Origin: Salminus brasiliensis
Taxonomy: Eukaryota > Chordata > Actinopteri > Characiformes > Bryconidae
Length of the DNA stretch: 64,000 bases
Reading direction: 5' to 3'
Assembly: GCF_030463535.1 (NCBI RefSeq)
Contig: NC_132891.1
Location: 7,337,122 to 7,401,121 of the forward strand
Position 1 is the first letter of the stretch; each line of letters starts with the position of its first letter. The position numbers and the translations under genes were made by a program. Positions 24,124-45,830 of this stretch are shown here, in pieces. Below the pieces are notes generated by a model. That model did no database searches. It saw only the letters and a program-made list of their open reading frames with translations, and was not told where the DNA came from.

Positions 24124-31209
<7,086 letters not shown>

Positions 31210-31474
31210 CTGTTGAAACAGTGATGAAACTATTCAGGGACAAATCATCCTTGTACTGTTAGTTTTATATAACAAGCACACTTTAATTAATTCATGCCTA
31301 CTTTAAACACTGATACTACAAGCCCAGATTGCAAGTGACCACATGCCTTGATTAGATTAAATGACTAAACTGTGAAAGTAGATTAATCCGATCCAAGAGG
31401 AGAGTTTTTGCAAGCTCAATGTAGTTATGATTACCGTACAATTCAAGCATATGTAAGAAGATGCTCAAAAGTTG

Positions 31475-31521
<47 letters not shown>
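31475..31521. repeat. (TA)n microsatellite
   Basis: About 23 TA units in the phf8 5' intron. Confidence 0.95.
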
Positions 31522-31531
<10 letters not shown>

Positions 31532-32483
31532 AGTAAGTACAAGCCATGCCTTGGTCACATCCTGTGCAGTTTAATGACAGCTAGCCATCACTTAATTGCT
31601 TGTTTGATTGAAGCCCAATTGCTTAAGTGCTCAAACTATGGAAGTGATGATAATACTATAATGTATTGCAGAATATATTGTAAAATTCAGCTATTTTATA
31701 AATATTTGTAAATAATAAACACAGACATGTAGCACATCTTGACATAGCAAAACATATGCATAACATATCCACAAATGCAGAAACACAGTAAAGATGCAGT
31801 TTAAATATATTTAACAGACCCATTTTTGGCCATTTTCATAAACTGCAGTTGGATATTTCATGAATACATGTTTAATATGCATTTGTTCCATATAAGGAAC
31901 CCAAGCTACATTAGCTAGTCTATGTTCAATAGTGGCAAATCCAAGGATAGGTATAAATCCACTCCGGGAATTCGTTCCTGCCGCCGGGGCAGCTCAGCTG
32001 CAGCTGAACCGCCTACGCAGTAGCCACAAAATCCTGGGGTGGATTCTCACTTCCTGGACCTGGACCTGCCACCCCTGCCTATGTTTAGCCAAACACTCGC
32101 AATGGCTTTTTGCTCAACTGTATCCATAAAACGTTCATTATTCGCCCACAATGCGACTAGACGTGCTGCAATAGTTACAAAAAAGGTAAAAACGCCCTGG
32201 GAGCGGTGCTTTTTTGTAAGCCGTCCATCTGAGCAGCTTATAACACAGTTAGCCAACATGCTAACGTGTTTACAGCGCTGCGCACTAACGTTAGCGGATC
32301 TATTTATCAGCTAACTTTAAGTTTAACGTCCAAGTTAGCCGTACAGCTGCTATATCCCAGCTACCAGTGCTAATTCTGATTAACAGCTATGTAATAAACA
32401 TCGACACGTTGCACTCAGCGCCATCGCCCGCTTCCAACCAAAGCAGACAAAAGACTTCGCGCAAAGCCGCTGTCAAGTCTTAC

Positions 32484-32860
32484 CGGGTTTAGAGTGCCGC
32501 TTCTTGACCGCGGGCCAGGCGAGTCATACCGGTTGGGGTCCTTGGGAAAATCCGAGGCGGCGTAAGGCCTAGTTTAGGAATACTAAGCTGCTTTCCGACT
32601 GTGGTGTTTGCATTGTTTTTGTTGTTTTCGCTCATTCAGAAACGTGAGTTAGTGACTAATAAGCGCAAAGATACGACATAAGGCGTATCAGAAGAAGTGC
32701 AAAGCTACAGCTCTGTTCAATTCCCTACATAAACATTGGCGGTGGAGAGTATCCATGTCAACACACCCGAGCAGCGACCACTGTCTGCAGCAGGGGGAAC
32801 AAGATCAGCCCAGCTACATTTCGGATTAACGGGCCTGGGCTCCCAACTAGCCCTCTGTCC
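32484..32860 (-). promoter_or_regulatory. phf8: phf8 non-coding first exon and CpG-rich promoter
   Basis: A strong donor, CCCG|GTAAGA, at 32484/32483 in the phf8 sense precedes the acceptor at 31210, so 32484 probably ends the non-coding first exon; the intron would be about 1.27 kb. The sequence around 31.97-32.85 kb is richer in CpG and G+C than its flanks (for example TTCTTGACCGCGGGCC at 32511-32526), which is expected of a housekeeping promoter. The transcription start was not located. Confidence 0.55.
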
Positions 32861-33700
32861 ACACTGCAGTCAGATTTCCCTCTGAGAAAACTCAACCATT
32901 TGATTTAAAACATTTTTGCAAACCAGTAGTTGGTTAATTAAGACCACAGGGCTGATGTTGGGGGGATATTGGAAAGCTGGGGCAACTTTAAGTGATCAAT
33001 AATCCTGAGTTCAGAGATTTCTCCCTGTCTGTGATTCCTCCCAGTGCTAAAACATTGACTACAGGCCAATGTGGGGTGAATATATCAAACAAGTGGGACA
33101 AGTAAACTTTAGGTTTCCTTATGTTATGTGTGTGTGTGTATATATATTATTTACTTAAATGATCAAAATCATTACTTTTTGTGATCAATATTTTATAAAC
33201 AAGTTAACACATTGATCACAAGCTCTCTGTTGAGACGCCCAAGATATGCATACATTAGATACCAATAATAGTGATGAATAATATAATGAGAATAGTAGTG
33301 AAGAAAAGACATGCATATTAAAGCAAAAAAAAAAAAAGTAAATAAATAAATAAATGAACTCGCTGTACAGGATCATGTATACCAAGGATCATTTAACAAA
33401 CTCATATAAGTTAACAAACTGCTCTCATTATTTTAACAGTTTCTCAGTATTTAACCAGGACAGTTGTTCTTTTCGCCCATTTTTGTCCTGGCCATTATAC
33501 ATCACAGAAGAGTAATGTCCCGAAAAGAAGTAGTCCAAAGAAGAAGTGCAGGAATGGAGGGATCAAAAAACATCACTGAATTCAGAGACGTCTCTGTGTG
33601 ATAACTCACAGTGCTAAAACAGTGATAAACACAATTATCAAGACTACAGGCTGATGTTGAGTGAATATTGATTAGGTAGGAAACTTTAACTTGCAGATCA

Positions 33701-33991
33701 ATCATTTCTGGGAGATTGGAAGACTCCATTAGTAAACCTGGGGCAAGATTCACTAAATTGTTCCTTAAAAAAACAAAAATAAAAACAAAACAAAAAACAA
33801 TACAGATAAACACAAAAAAGGTAAACACTAAGTATACTGTGGAAGAAAAGATTTGAATACATTTCTTAGTGTTGACCTTTTTTGTGTTTATCTGTTTTTG
33901 TTTTTTTTGTTTCTCATTTTAAGGAATTATTTAGTGAATCTGGCCCCAGGTTTACTAATGTTACTAATTAGTCCAATCCCCCAGAAATGAT
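33701..33991. mobile_element. Foldback (hairpin) element with ~130-bp arms
   Basis: Arm 1 (33701-33832) begins ATCATTTCTGGGAGATTGGA and includes AGTAAACCTGGGGCAAGATT and GGTAAACACTAAG. Arm 2 (33865-33991) is its imperfect reverse complement, starting CTTAGTGTTGACC and ending CCCCCAGAAATGAT. Only about 32 bp separate the arms. The whole could fold into one long hairpin, typical of a foldback-type MITE. The A-rich/T-rich middle of each arm is length-variable. Confidence 0.85.
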
Positions 33992-34006
33992 TTTTATTTT
34001 TATATT

Positions 34007-34009
<3 letters not shown>

Positions 34010-34070
<61 letters not shown>
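34010..34070. repeat. (TA)n microsatellite
   Basis: About 30 TA units directly beside the foldback element. Confidence 0.95.
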
Positions 34071-34077
<7 letters not shown>

Positions 34078-34515
34078 GTATGTTTTTAATACTTGAATAT
34101 AAAAATAATGTTTACATTCTGCAGATTCCTGCAAAATTATCATTTTGTGGGTCCAATCAAACCCTATATTGCTCAAAGCCTTCATTATATATACAAGATG
34201 AAGTTACATACTCTTGAAAATAGAATGACACAAACCTAAAGAAAATAAAAAGAAATACCATAATATTGTGAAACTGACAGAATCTTTTAAAAAAAAACTT
34301 TTGCTTTGCCCAGAACTAGTCACTACTTAGGGGCTTGAGTTTAAAATAAATAACTTTTCTGAAACACCACAATGGAAGCTATATGAAAGTATACTATATA
34401 CGTGAATACAGAAATGACTTATTACATAAAGTATCACCTACACCTAAGACAAATACACATACAGTGTATCGTAATTATTCTTTAAAACGTACAGCAGTGT
34501 GTCCTCAGTAGTGGA

Positions 34516-34540
34516 TTTATTTATTTATTTATTTATTTAT
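34516..34540. repeat. (TTTA)n microsatellite
   Basis: Six TTTA units. Confidence 0.9.
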
Positions 34541-34724
34541 AATTAAACAGTCAACAACATGTTATTTGACCAGATGTGCCAGAATTGTTGCATACAGATG
34601 TGTGTACAGTGCATAAATGTGACCTCATTGTAAATATCAGGCTGATGTAACAGACTGTCACACAGCTTTCTGTGACAACAGATGAGCAGCTAGTTTACTC
34701 AAATAGTAAAGAGGTGAACAAAAT

Positions 34725-35041
34725 ACACTCAACCTATTGCCAATAGAATAGGACTCTCTGGAGCAGACAAACATGAACCTACTGGCCCCAGGCCTAATGC
34801 CAGGTGTGGGCTAGAAGGGTAGCCCACAGTGGAACAGTGATTTCTGGAATGATGGTTGGTGCTCCATCCAATACCTTTAGGATGAGCTGAAGAGTTGGAG
34901 ATGAGATGGGGTGGGGATGGTCTACCATGGACAGTAAAAACAGTTAGTCCAACAAAAGCTAAACTTATATTTTGAATAGTGCTGATTTTAAAAGAAACCA
35001 AGAATGAGCAAGTGTCCCAATACTTTTGTCCATATAGAGTA
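34725..35041 (-). repeat. MITE family A copy, truncated
   Basis: Reverse orientation: starts at TATTGCCAATAGAATAGGAC, then GGTGTGGGCTAGAAGGGTAG, and ends GTCCCAATACTTTTGTCC plus ATATAGAGTA. One end is missing. Confidence 0.8.
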
Positions 35042-35083
35042 TGTGTAGAAGATTTGCTTCATGGAATCTTGCTCCACTGTTGT

Positions 35084-35097
35084 CCAGTAGAGGGCGT
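35084..35097 (+). promoter_or_regulatory. Candidate CTCF binding site
   Basis: CCAGTAGAGGGCGT matches 13 of 14 positions of the CTCF core (CCASYAGRKGGCRS). It lies between the phf8 promoter and the arf3/wnt10b side. A single motif match is weak evidence for occupancy. Confidence 0.35.
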
Positions 35098-36170
35098 TAT
35101 TAGCAAAGCAGTACCAGTAAGATGCACCCAAACTGAAAATGTAGCTTTCAATAGCAGCATGGTGTTAAATCCTGCTCAGAGTGCCTACCAACATTAACAC
35201 AGGCATGTTGAGTATGTCATCCTTTATATCAGTTACACACAGTGTTCTGTGATTCAGGGCTGAAGTGCTGTTCATTGTGGTTTAGCTGAAGTGTAGTATG
35301 TTATCATTAACTCAGTCAAACCTTTAGTTTCAGCAACTGTCTTGTGTGAAGTGTGTGAAGTACAACATCCTATAAACTACAACAGACTGGTAGAACAGAC
35401 TCGGTAGTACATCATTAAACCACAGAAACCAGAGAACCATTGATCCATTTGCTAAATATCACAGAATGAAAATAAGAGTTTTTTAATAAAAATTGGTTAC
35501 ATGATATATTACAGAGGCTCTTGCTTTTGTCTGTCACTGTTGGCTAACCTTCTTCACACTGAATGGAAGTGTGATTTTTCCTCTCTGAGTCACTGTGCTG
35601 TGAAAGAAGCAGAATTAGAAATGCAACACATGCTGGTAAATGGCTCTACTAATGGCTGCATATGACCACCATTAAATGAAGCATTAAAATTGTACATGTA
35701 GCTTTAAATTGTACATGGATCTTGTAATTAGTCACAGATTTCAGCACATACGTTTGGCCCATGTCTGGCTATTACTCCTACATCCTTAATCATAGCCTTT
35801 TTCCCAGTGTAGTATTTTGTACAATTGTACAATTTCAATTGACTGTTCGGTTTTATGCAAGATCATTTTTGTGTTGGGCTGTGGGGTGGTTTATGTCTGC
35901 ATTACTGAGGTAAACTGTGCAGAAAGCTGCAGATTAAGAAGCATGAATCAGTCACAGACTATGTAAAAATGCCTTTACCAAATAAAATTGAATCTCTATA
36001 TTGAATATTCACCTTAAAATACAATATATTATTTCTGTTAATATTTACTTGTTGTGTTTTACTGTTGACATGTTAAACATTAGATATTGAGAGTATGGTA
36101 ATCCTTCATCACCTAGTTTTATGTATAAACTTCAGTATGAGTCCCACCTACAGAACAAACTACCCTAGAA

Positions 36171-36450
36171 AAAAACCCAGCTGGCCACCAACGTCAATGG
36201 ACATTATCTTATCTGTCAGCTGATCAAAATTCAGTGTTGTGATGTTAAGTAACCAAAATCCAACGTCTACGAAATGTTCAATTGCCCAATGTCCTGTTGA
36301 GGTAAAATATCATCATTTAGTTGTGGGGTATAGTGGCCCAGTGTCAAAACCCAGTGTCTCCTAAACTCCATAATGTTAATGTCCACACGACATGAAATTC
36401 TGTGAAATTGCCGGTTTTAAGTCATGGTGTTAAGTAACCAAAATTGTTGG
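36171..36450 (+). repeat. Fragment related to the wnt10b intron-1 element
   Basis: Starts AAACCCAGCTGGCCACCAAC and contains CAGCTGATCAAAATTCAGTG and GTGATGTTAAGTAACCAAAA. These are the reverse complement of the right end of the element at 57660-58371. Confidence 0.7.
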
Positions 36451-37494
36451 AAAAAAAAAATGTTAGTTTTTGACTTTGACGTTTCCCAACACATTTACTC
36501 AGGTTCTTAATTGGGTTCAAATCTAGTAATCCTGATGTTGTCATGATGTCTCCAACCAAGTCTATCAGTTGATGAGTGCAGGTGCCATCTTCCATCACTG
36601 GCAGATCAAGTCACTGTGTGTGGTTCTCCACCAAAAAAAGAAGAAATAGCTCCTTTAAACACAACCAATCAAATGGGAACATCAATGTATGACACATGTA
36701 GATGTCTTCTTTTAATGACTTTCAGGGAGAGCCTATTGATTTGGATAGCATTGCCATTGAAGTGGGCTCTATAGCAAGTTCCTCTACTTTAATGGGCTGT
36801 ATAGCAATGCTATAGAGTTCCTCTAACTGCAATGCTATTGAGCCCATTAGAGTGAACTCTATAGAATTGCAATTAGAGTAACACGCTATCCTAGAAGTAA
36901 GCAGTATGATGATATTACTGTTGATTTAATAAATTAACTGATTAACCAGTGTATAGTAACTGCAACATCATAGTAACAAGCAGGTGATTGGATTGAATTA
37001 TTTGATTAATTTATCTCTTTAAGCAGCATTATGTAGCATTTTACCTTAAAACAACAGCTTCAGTATAATTGTGATGCAATCTGCAAAAATTGTGTGTAAT
37101 AAGGGAAATCTTATATGGCATCTCTATAGTTGCTACAGCTGGCTTTTCTTGCTGCTAATTACAATATGTAACTTTGGAGAAATGTGCAGGATATTGCTTG
37201 TGGGGATCTGCGTGGCGCACTGTAACCCAAATCATATTCATATAAAAACTTTACTATGTCAGTCCACATGCTTCGTTTACTTTCCATGATGGTTCTGTAC
37301 ATCTCAGCTTGTCCAGAAATGCATTTGTAAAGCGTATCTTTTAATGCGAGGCTCAAAGTGTGAATAGGCCTTCCAGACTGTAGGGGGAGCCCAGGATCAA
37401 GATATACCAATTCTTGCATAAATCTGCATTAAAACTTCCAAACCTCAGCTAAATATCGTGATTGTATTGTGAAAATACTACAACCCTACAAAAG

Positions 37495-37815
37495 CAGACC
37501 CCTCCGACCTGGTATCCCAGACTCAGCGCTGGTGGCCGAGGGCTGGCTACGGGGGTGGGCTGGCTGGGCTTCAGCAGTCCGCGCCTCCATCACAGATTGA
37601 TGAATTGATTGCGGTGCTGCTGCCAGTGTGTCTGTGCCCTGGGCGAGGGCGCCCCGGTTACGAGAGGGAATCCCAGCAATGGCACCCGCTGTGGTGCCGC
37701 AATTGTGCACGGCCTGCAGGGGGCCTTGGGGGCTGGCAGCCCCGGGAGCAGCCCTGACCCACATACTGCTGTCACACCCCTGGAGACACACACTGTGAGG
37801 GCAGGCAGGGAGGTG
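37495..37815. other. Unexplained GC-rich island
   Basis: About 320 bp of GC-rich, CpG-containing DNA in an AT-rich intergenic stretch. Open frames exist on both strands (plus 37609-37824; minus 37791-37486 and 38090-37590). I recognise no protein in them. The island ends at a plus-strand GTGAGT-like donor (37819) followed by TG repeats. It could be a CpG-rich regulatory element, an exon of an unrecognised gene or a degraded insertion. Confidence 0.3.
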
Positions 37816-39466
37816 TGCAAGTGAGTGTGTGTGTGTTTGAGTGTCTGTGTGTCTGTGTCTGTGTGTGGGTGGGATAAGCCGGGGAAAAGTGGGGGTGAGG
37901 TGGTGGGCATCTTATTGAGAGGATTTTCACAATTCCCACTGCTTGAATTTTCCAAGTTAGTGATTAATGTTGACAGAGGGCAGTTAGGGACATTTATAAA
38001 AAAAAAAAACAGAGACACTGCATGAGCTGTTAAAAGCTCAGGTATTGGGCTTCTAACAACAATGAGCTTCTTCTGTATCCGTAGCGCCATGCTCGGAGAA
38101 GAGATTTATAACACTCTGTGGTATTGCGTAATGTTACCAGCATAATGACACACGTTCTATAATTACGTACCAAACCACAAAAAGGCTTCAGGATATGGCA
38201 ACACAGCCCCACATCCCACAATGCTTAAACTGAATACCGAAAATAGCCAAATACACAATAAACCCAGCATATAGTGAACAGTTTTCTGCAGAGTCACACA
38301 CTTGCTCTTTTATCTTGGTCATAGAGAGTTTATTTGGGCAGTTTTGTTCAATAAATGACTGTGTATATTCATACAGGCAGACACATTGTAGTAATGGAGA
38401 CCAAGCATCAACATGTTAGTAACTGATTTTAAGTTAGTTTAGACAAGTGGAAAGACTTCCTTGCTGATCATGTATATTGTAGCTCTAACACAAAATCAAA
38501 TCAGCAATGATTCAATAAAGTCACTTTGCTTTTCACTCTAAACAACAGTTTGTGGTGAGAAAATTGAGAACATAAAGAGTCTTGAGAAACTGTAGGCTTA
38601 GCTATTGATATTTTGCTACTTTACCTGTAAAGTAAATACAGTAAAATTACGCTACTTTAACACACTGCACCCTAGGTTTATTATTAATAATGAAAAAACC
38701 ATTATGAGTCCCACAAGATTCTGTTTTAGGGTTTGTGAAATTGATGCTTATTGTGGCAGTAATGTAGTTAAGTAGTGAAGAACTGAAATTTGGGAATGTA
38801 AGTGTACATACTGTGTAGCAAATTGAATTAGCTGAGGTAACAAAGTGATGCTGTCATGCAGCAGCGAGAGATAGACGACATCCGATGCATTGCCGAGTTC
38901 TTCACAAGGCATGTCATTGCTTGAGCATTTACTGAATGTTTGATTAATCGAATTGATCCTTAGCACAAGAAGCATTAGCACAAACTAGAGGCGGGCAATA
39001 TGACAATATGTTACCGTTATCATGATAAAAGTTAGTGTTTATATGTCTTTCTGAGCATATCGTAGATATCGTCAGTACCAACTACAAGGGAATAATTAGT
39101 CGTGTTTAATTGGATGTTGAGCATTTTTGAATACAATCTGGCACTACTGGTGCATTTCGTTTGTGTGCCAAATTATCACGATACACAATGAAAATGTCTT
39201 TCACTATGGTGACATCATAATTTTGCCACATCACTCACCCCTAGTGCAAAGCATAAATAATATAGACAAAGCATCTACCAAAAAAAATTACAATGCTTTT
39301 AAAGAAAGAAAAGATTTTTATAACTTATTTTATTTGATTACTTTGTAACTTATAAACTGATATAAATATTTTTCTTTTTAAATCTTAACATTCATATTCA
39401 TTCACAGGAACCAACACACACTCACAGACGCAGTTCTGATTTGAATACAGTGTGAAATGTGAATAG

Positions 39467-39730
39467 TAGGGCTGCACAATATATTGTTTGTTCGATACTG
39501 ATACCAATATGCAAATAAATCCCTCTAGCCAATCACAAAGACTTTTACTGTGTGTGTGCTGTGATCAGGTTGACCAATCACATTTCTAGACGAGTGCTTA
39601 TATAAGTGACTGATGAACAGCAAAATAGTTCAGGCCAATTGTACCCCTGTCAATTAATCATTCAGTTATTCAGTGTGATTGGAATATACGTCAAAGCGTA
39701 TCTGCTTCTTATCCATATCGTGCAGCCCTA
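39467..39730. mobile_element. MITE with TAGGGCTGCAC inverted ends
   Basis: The left end TAGGGCTGCACAATATATTG and the right end ATATCGTGCAGCCCTA are terminal inverted repeats 264 bp apart overall. Ends of the type AGGGCTGCACGATAT are common in fish non-autonomous DNA transposons. No coding content. Confidence 0.8.
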
Positions 39731-40940
39731 AAAACTACAGTGCCTTAGAATCAACCTCTGTGATACTATAAGGATGGAAAACCCTAAGAACCACAAACAC
39801 CTATATATCAGTCACACAGCTACAGAGAGCTACTCCTGCCCCGCTGTTAAGGCCTACGCACAGTATCTAATACAACACATGCAACAAATACAGCGAGACT
39901 GCAGAACACGCTACCACAACAGACAGGCATCATGCAAAAGCAGCGAATTCCTTTCACTGAGGTGTACTAATGCGGCTGTCTTGTCATAGAATTGTTAGGA
40001 CCACACCAGGCATGTTCTTCAGGTAGTGCACCACAACAACGAATATGCAACCACCATAAACAGTGCATGAAGAATTCTGTCAAGGCAATGTGTACGTGCA
40101 AAGACGAGAGAGCAGTGATCTCGTCATCTGTCTGTTCACAAACAGAGGACTTACTGAGGCCTGCTCAAGGACCTGGGCTATATATACAAGCAGCAAAAGT
40201 ACTACTACCACTCTCTACAAGTTTCACCACTGACTTTAATGCTAATAAAACACAGTGTGTTACTGTAAAATCTCCACAGCATTACTCTAGCAAAGACATA
40301 GAAAATCCAAGCACATTGGAACACACTAGAGTCTAGCATTCCTCCACTCGCCAGCACGCCTCCGCTGTACCCCAATAATCAGAACCCAGTCTATGGAATC
40401 GATCAAGAACGTTTGGTTTCATTTCGTTTCGTTTATTTCCCCACACTTAAAACCTTTTGGAGGTCTAAGCCACTAGGGCAGTGTGTTAAGATTGTTTAAA
40501 TGACCTGCATTTAACACTAATGACTATATGCCACAGTAATAATAAAAGTCAGGGCATTTTGGTCACCCCCTATGAGTGTTTTATACATTTACAGGGTGGA
40601 TGTTTAAGAAGCTCAGATTTTGCTAACTGAATCACGTCAATTCACACGAGAGCCAAGCACCTTTCTTCACTAACAGAACATGAAAGTAAGTCATGGCGAT
40701 GTGCTACCTATCTTTTGTCATAACTGTCAAAGTATATTTACTAAAATGGGAGAGGGGGTTAAAGTGACATTTTTACAAAGTGAGAAAGCACTGAGGAGTG
40801 GAGTACCGGCTGCACAGTAAAACTCTGAGCTGGCCTGGTGTCTCCACTCTCGTCTTGTAAACAGAATAAAAGAAACTCCAACCCTCTGGCGCTCCCTGAT
40901 GAGCTGCAGCTCAGATGCTTTTCTTTTTTTCCAGTCTGCC

Positions 40941-43193
<2,253 letters not shown>

Positions 43194-44157
43194 CTGTCAA
43201 AGAGATGTTAAACAGAAAGATACTAAAAAGCAAGTAAGTGCTAAAATTATCAATGTTCATCTGCACAGTCATAGTCCTAGACACTTAATAAGACATCATC
43301 CACAGATACACAGACTAACATACACTACATATGAAGCAGCATAGCTACCACTCCTCACCTTTACAGAGATCTGCCTTTGGCAAAAAAAAAAAACCTTCTG
43401 GCTATTTGGATGATAATAATCATAAAAATGCTTTTGCATACTAATGCTAATGGTAATCTCTCTTTCAAATCTCTCAGTGCATTACTAAAATTCTACTGTA
43501 TCAGTTGAGCAGTGCATAATCATTATACATTTTCAGTGAATTACCCTAATTACCACAATCCTTACGCTGCTGTGGACATTTATGCAACAATGCTCTAAGG
43601 AAAATATTATTTTGACCACAAGGGTTTCGAAAATCAGCAAATCATGAAAACTGCCCGATAATACTTGCAATTTACATTGCAAGTCTTTTCCCATTCAGTT
43701 CCAAACCCAGAAGCAACTAAAATCATCTGATACATTTACTGCATGTAGTGTCCATATTCCTGAACTACGACCATGGCACGTCAGAATCACAAAATGCAGA
43801 AGACCTCATATTTGCTGAACATTTAATCCACTGAGCAGAACAAATCACAGCTTAGAAAGCACCAATGATCCTCATCACGGCTGTCGCTGCTATCAAATCT
43901 CCCTTTTCCTTCCAGTTACAGAGATTTAATGGCAATGTGAAGAGCAGCCATCCGATTGCACGGCCATGAATACAAGCAGGGGATGCATCAGCGCATTTAG
44001 TTACCTCCATTAACACCCTGCTGCACTCCCACTGCATCTAAGAGGCAAACTAATAAAGCCCACTTTACACTCTATGCGACTCCAATGTGATGCAACAGAA
44101 ATAAACATGGAGCAACCTGCTGAAGGTAGGTAGGAACAGACAGTACGTTCTACGAAC

Positions 44158-44590
44158 ACTACATATCCAAATATCTGTGCACCTCCATTCTAATGAATGC
44201 ATTCATCTACTTTAAGTCCAGCTTGTCTAGTCCCTGTAGAGGAATACTGAATTCAGCTGTTGACACAGACTTGCAACCCAGGCATAGGCTAGAGGAGTAT
44301 AAAGCCCCCCAGCACTGAGTTGTGGAGCTGTGTTCTCTGGAATGAGTTGGAGAGTTAGAGAAGGGGTCTGGTGGTTATCCTCCAACATCCTGACCTCACT
44401 AACGCTCTAGTCGCTGAATGCAATCAAATCCTCACAGCAATGCTCCAAAATCCAGTGAAAGCCTATCCTTGACAGTAGAGACAGTTCCTCCAACAAAAGC
44501 AGGATAAACTCTTTTTTGTAATACCCTTGATTTCTGTAAAACAACAATGAAAAAGCAGGTGTCCCAATACTTATGTCCATATAGCGTATG
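44158..44590 (-). repeat. MITE family A copy in arf3 intron 1
   Basis: Reverse orientation: ACTACATATCCAAATATCTG at the left, the CAGCTTGTCTAGTCCCTGTA and GTTCTCTGGAATGAGTTGG blocks, and GTCCCAATACTTATGTCC plus ATATAGCGTA at the right. About 430 bp, close to full length. Confidence 0.85.
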
Positions 44591-45621
44591 ATGATACAAA
44601 ATATATACATAAAAAAAACCACCAATGTCTGATAATGGTAAACAGAATGATGTTGGATGATGGCTGGAAAAATACAAAAGCAGTCATAAAGTAAAGCCAC
44701 AATTAATTTCAAGTCTCAACCCTTTCAAGCAGCACATATTACCATAGCAACAGACCAGCACGAATACAGCAGTGAGCTCATATGTAATGATTTAGTGTGG
44801 CATTATTGTTAGCTCATCTTAACCTTTACAGTAAGAAATGACCACCGATACAAACCTCGCATGACTCAAGGGAGTGTCATCACGATGACACTGAGTAAAA
44901 CAACGGCAGACTGCATGCAGAGACAGTTTGTAACTGTCATTAGTTAGCCTGTGTCGAATTATGCGCTGACAAAGCGGAATTGCTGTGGTGTTAGCTAAAA
45001 CTGTAGCTAGCTAGGTTAACATGACGTACTGTTGATGGCAGCAGATGGGAAATGCAGATGTGGACAAATCATTAGGTGGCTGTTTGGACAGGAGAGAGGT
45101 TGATGTGAAGTGTTTGTAAGATTTAGACAGAAAAAATATAAATTTTAAATAATTAATTTAGCTTGTATATAACTCATTATACTGATTGTTAGTTGTATAC
45201 TGGTTGTAGTTGGGGTGGACAATACAGCACAAATACAATATTTTATTTATAATATTATAATAATATCTATTTATCTAATTTGCTACACTGAACCAGATAT
45301 GTAAGCTCACACAGGTGTTTGGCCTATTAAACAGCCTTAACTGTGCTCTCTTTGTAATAAAAATATGCTCAGCAGATGGTCAGCGTTCTTTCAGTACTCA
45401 TGAAAGAAGTGGGCGATATTCAATGTTTTCACACACAAACAAAATGCACTTGTAGTGTCATTTAACGGTTTGCTATCAGAAACCTTTAGTATAGAGGATA
45501 CGCACATGATGTCAAATGTGGTGGGAGTCACAGCAATCACACCCACTGAGTGGCAAAAAGACTGACTGAGCGGCGGCGGTAGCTTCAGTCTGAATGCTGC
45601 TAAAACACAAAAACATAAAAA

Positions 45622-45830
45622 ATGGGAAAGAGCTGTTATGCGATTGACTGTACAAGCAGATTCAGCAAGAATTCAGAGCCATCCTTTTACAGACTGCCGA
45701 AAGCTCAAGAGAAGGAAACAAACGGTTTGCTTTAAGTCACAACTGGAATCCAGGCTCTGAAACGTGTGACAGCCCAGTTTGGTGAAGTCACGCTTTTAAA
45801 ACAGGTGGGGAAAAAACCCAAGCCTATCGC
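45622..45830 (+). pseudogene. Decayed THAP-domain coding fragment
   Basis: The plus-strand frame from ATG 45622 reads MGKSCYAIDCTSRF, then EPSFYRLPKAQEKE and a stop. After a frameshift near 45715 the next frame gives KRFALSHNWNPGSETC. Together these resemble the start of a THAP zinc finger (C-x4-C, then SFYRxPK, then W-NP). The rest of the finger (Cys-x-x-His) is not intact. THAP domains occur in P-element-like transposases and in derived host genes. It sits antisense in arf3 intron 1 and is probably a transposon-derived fossil. Confidence 0.5.

Larger units (their letters stand above)
32861..40940. other. Intergenic between phf8 promoter and arf3 3' end
   Basis: No exon was recognised with confidence. 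Contents: duplicated repeat text at about 32940-33100 and 33575-33700, a hairpin element (33701-33991), TA and TTTA microsatellites, a MITE family A copy (34725-35041), a CTCF-like site (35084-35097), a segment related to the wnt10b-intron element (36171-36450), short internal repeats at about 36728-36895, a GC-rich island (37495-37815) and a hAT-like MITE (39467-39730). An AATAAA on the minus strand at 40437-40432 is a candidate arf3 polyadenylation signal. Confidence 0.5.

Noticed and set aside
32784-32810. Possible CTCF site in GCAGCAGGGGGAACA
   Set aside because: Only a partial match to the core; much weaker than the site at 35084.
33502-33828. 108-codon minus-strand open frame
   Set aside because: Generated by the foldback element and its T-rich arm; amino-acid content is low complexity (F/V/I runs).
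36728-36895. Short direct and inverted repeats around CTCTATAGCAA/GCAATGCTATAGAG
   Set aside because: Too short and irregular to name an element; noted only as local repetitive text.
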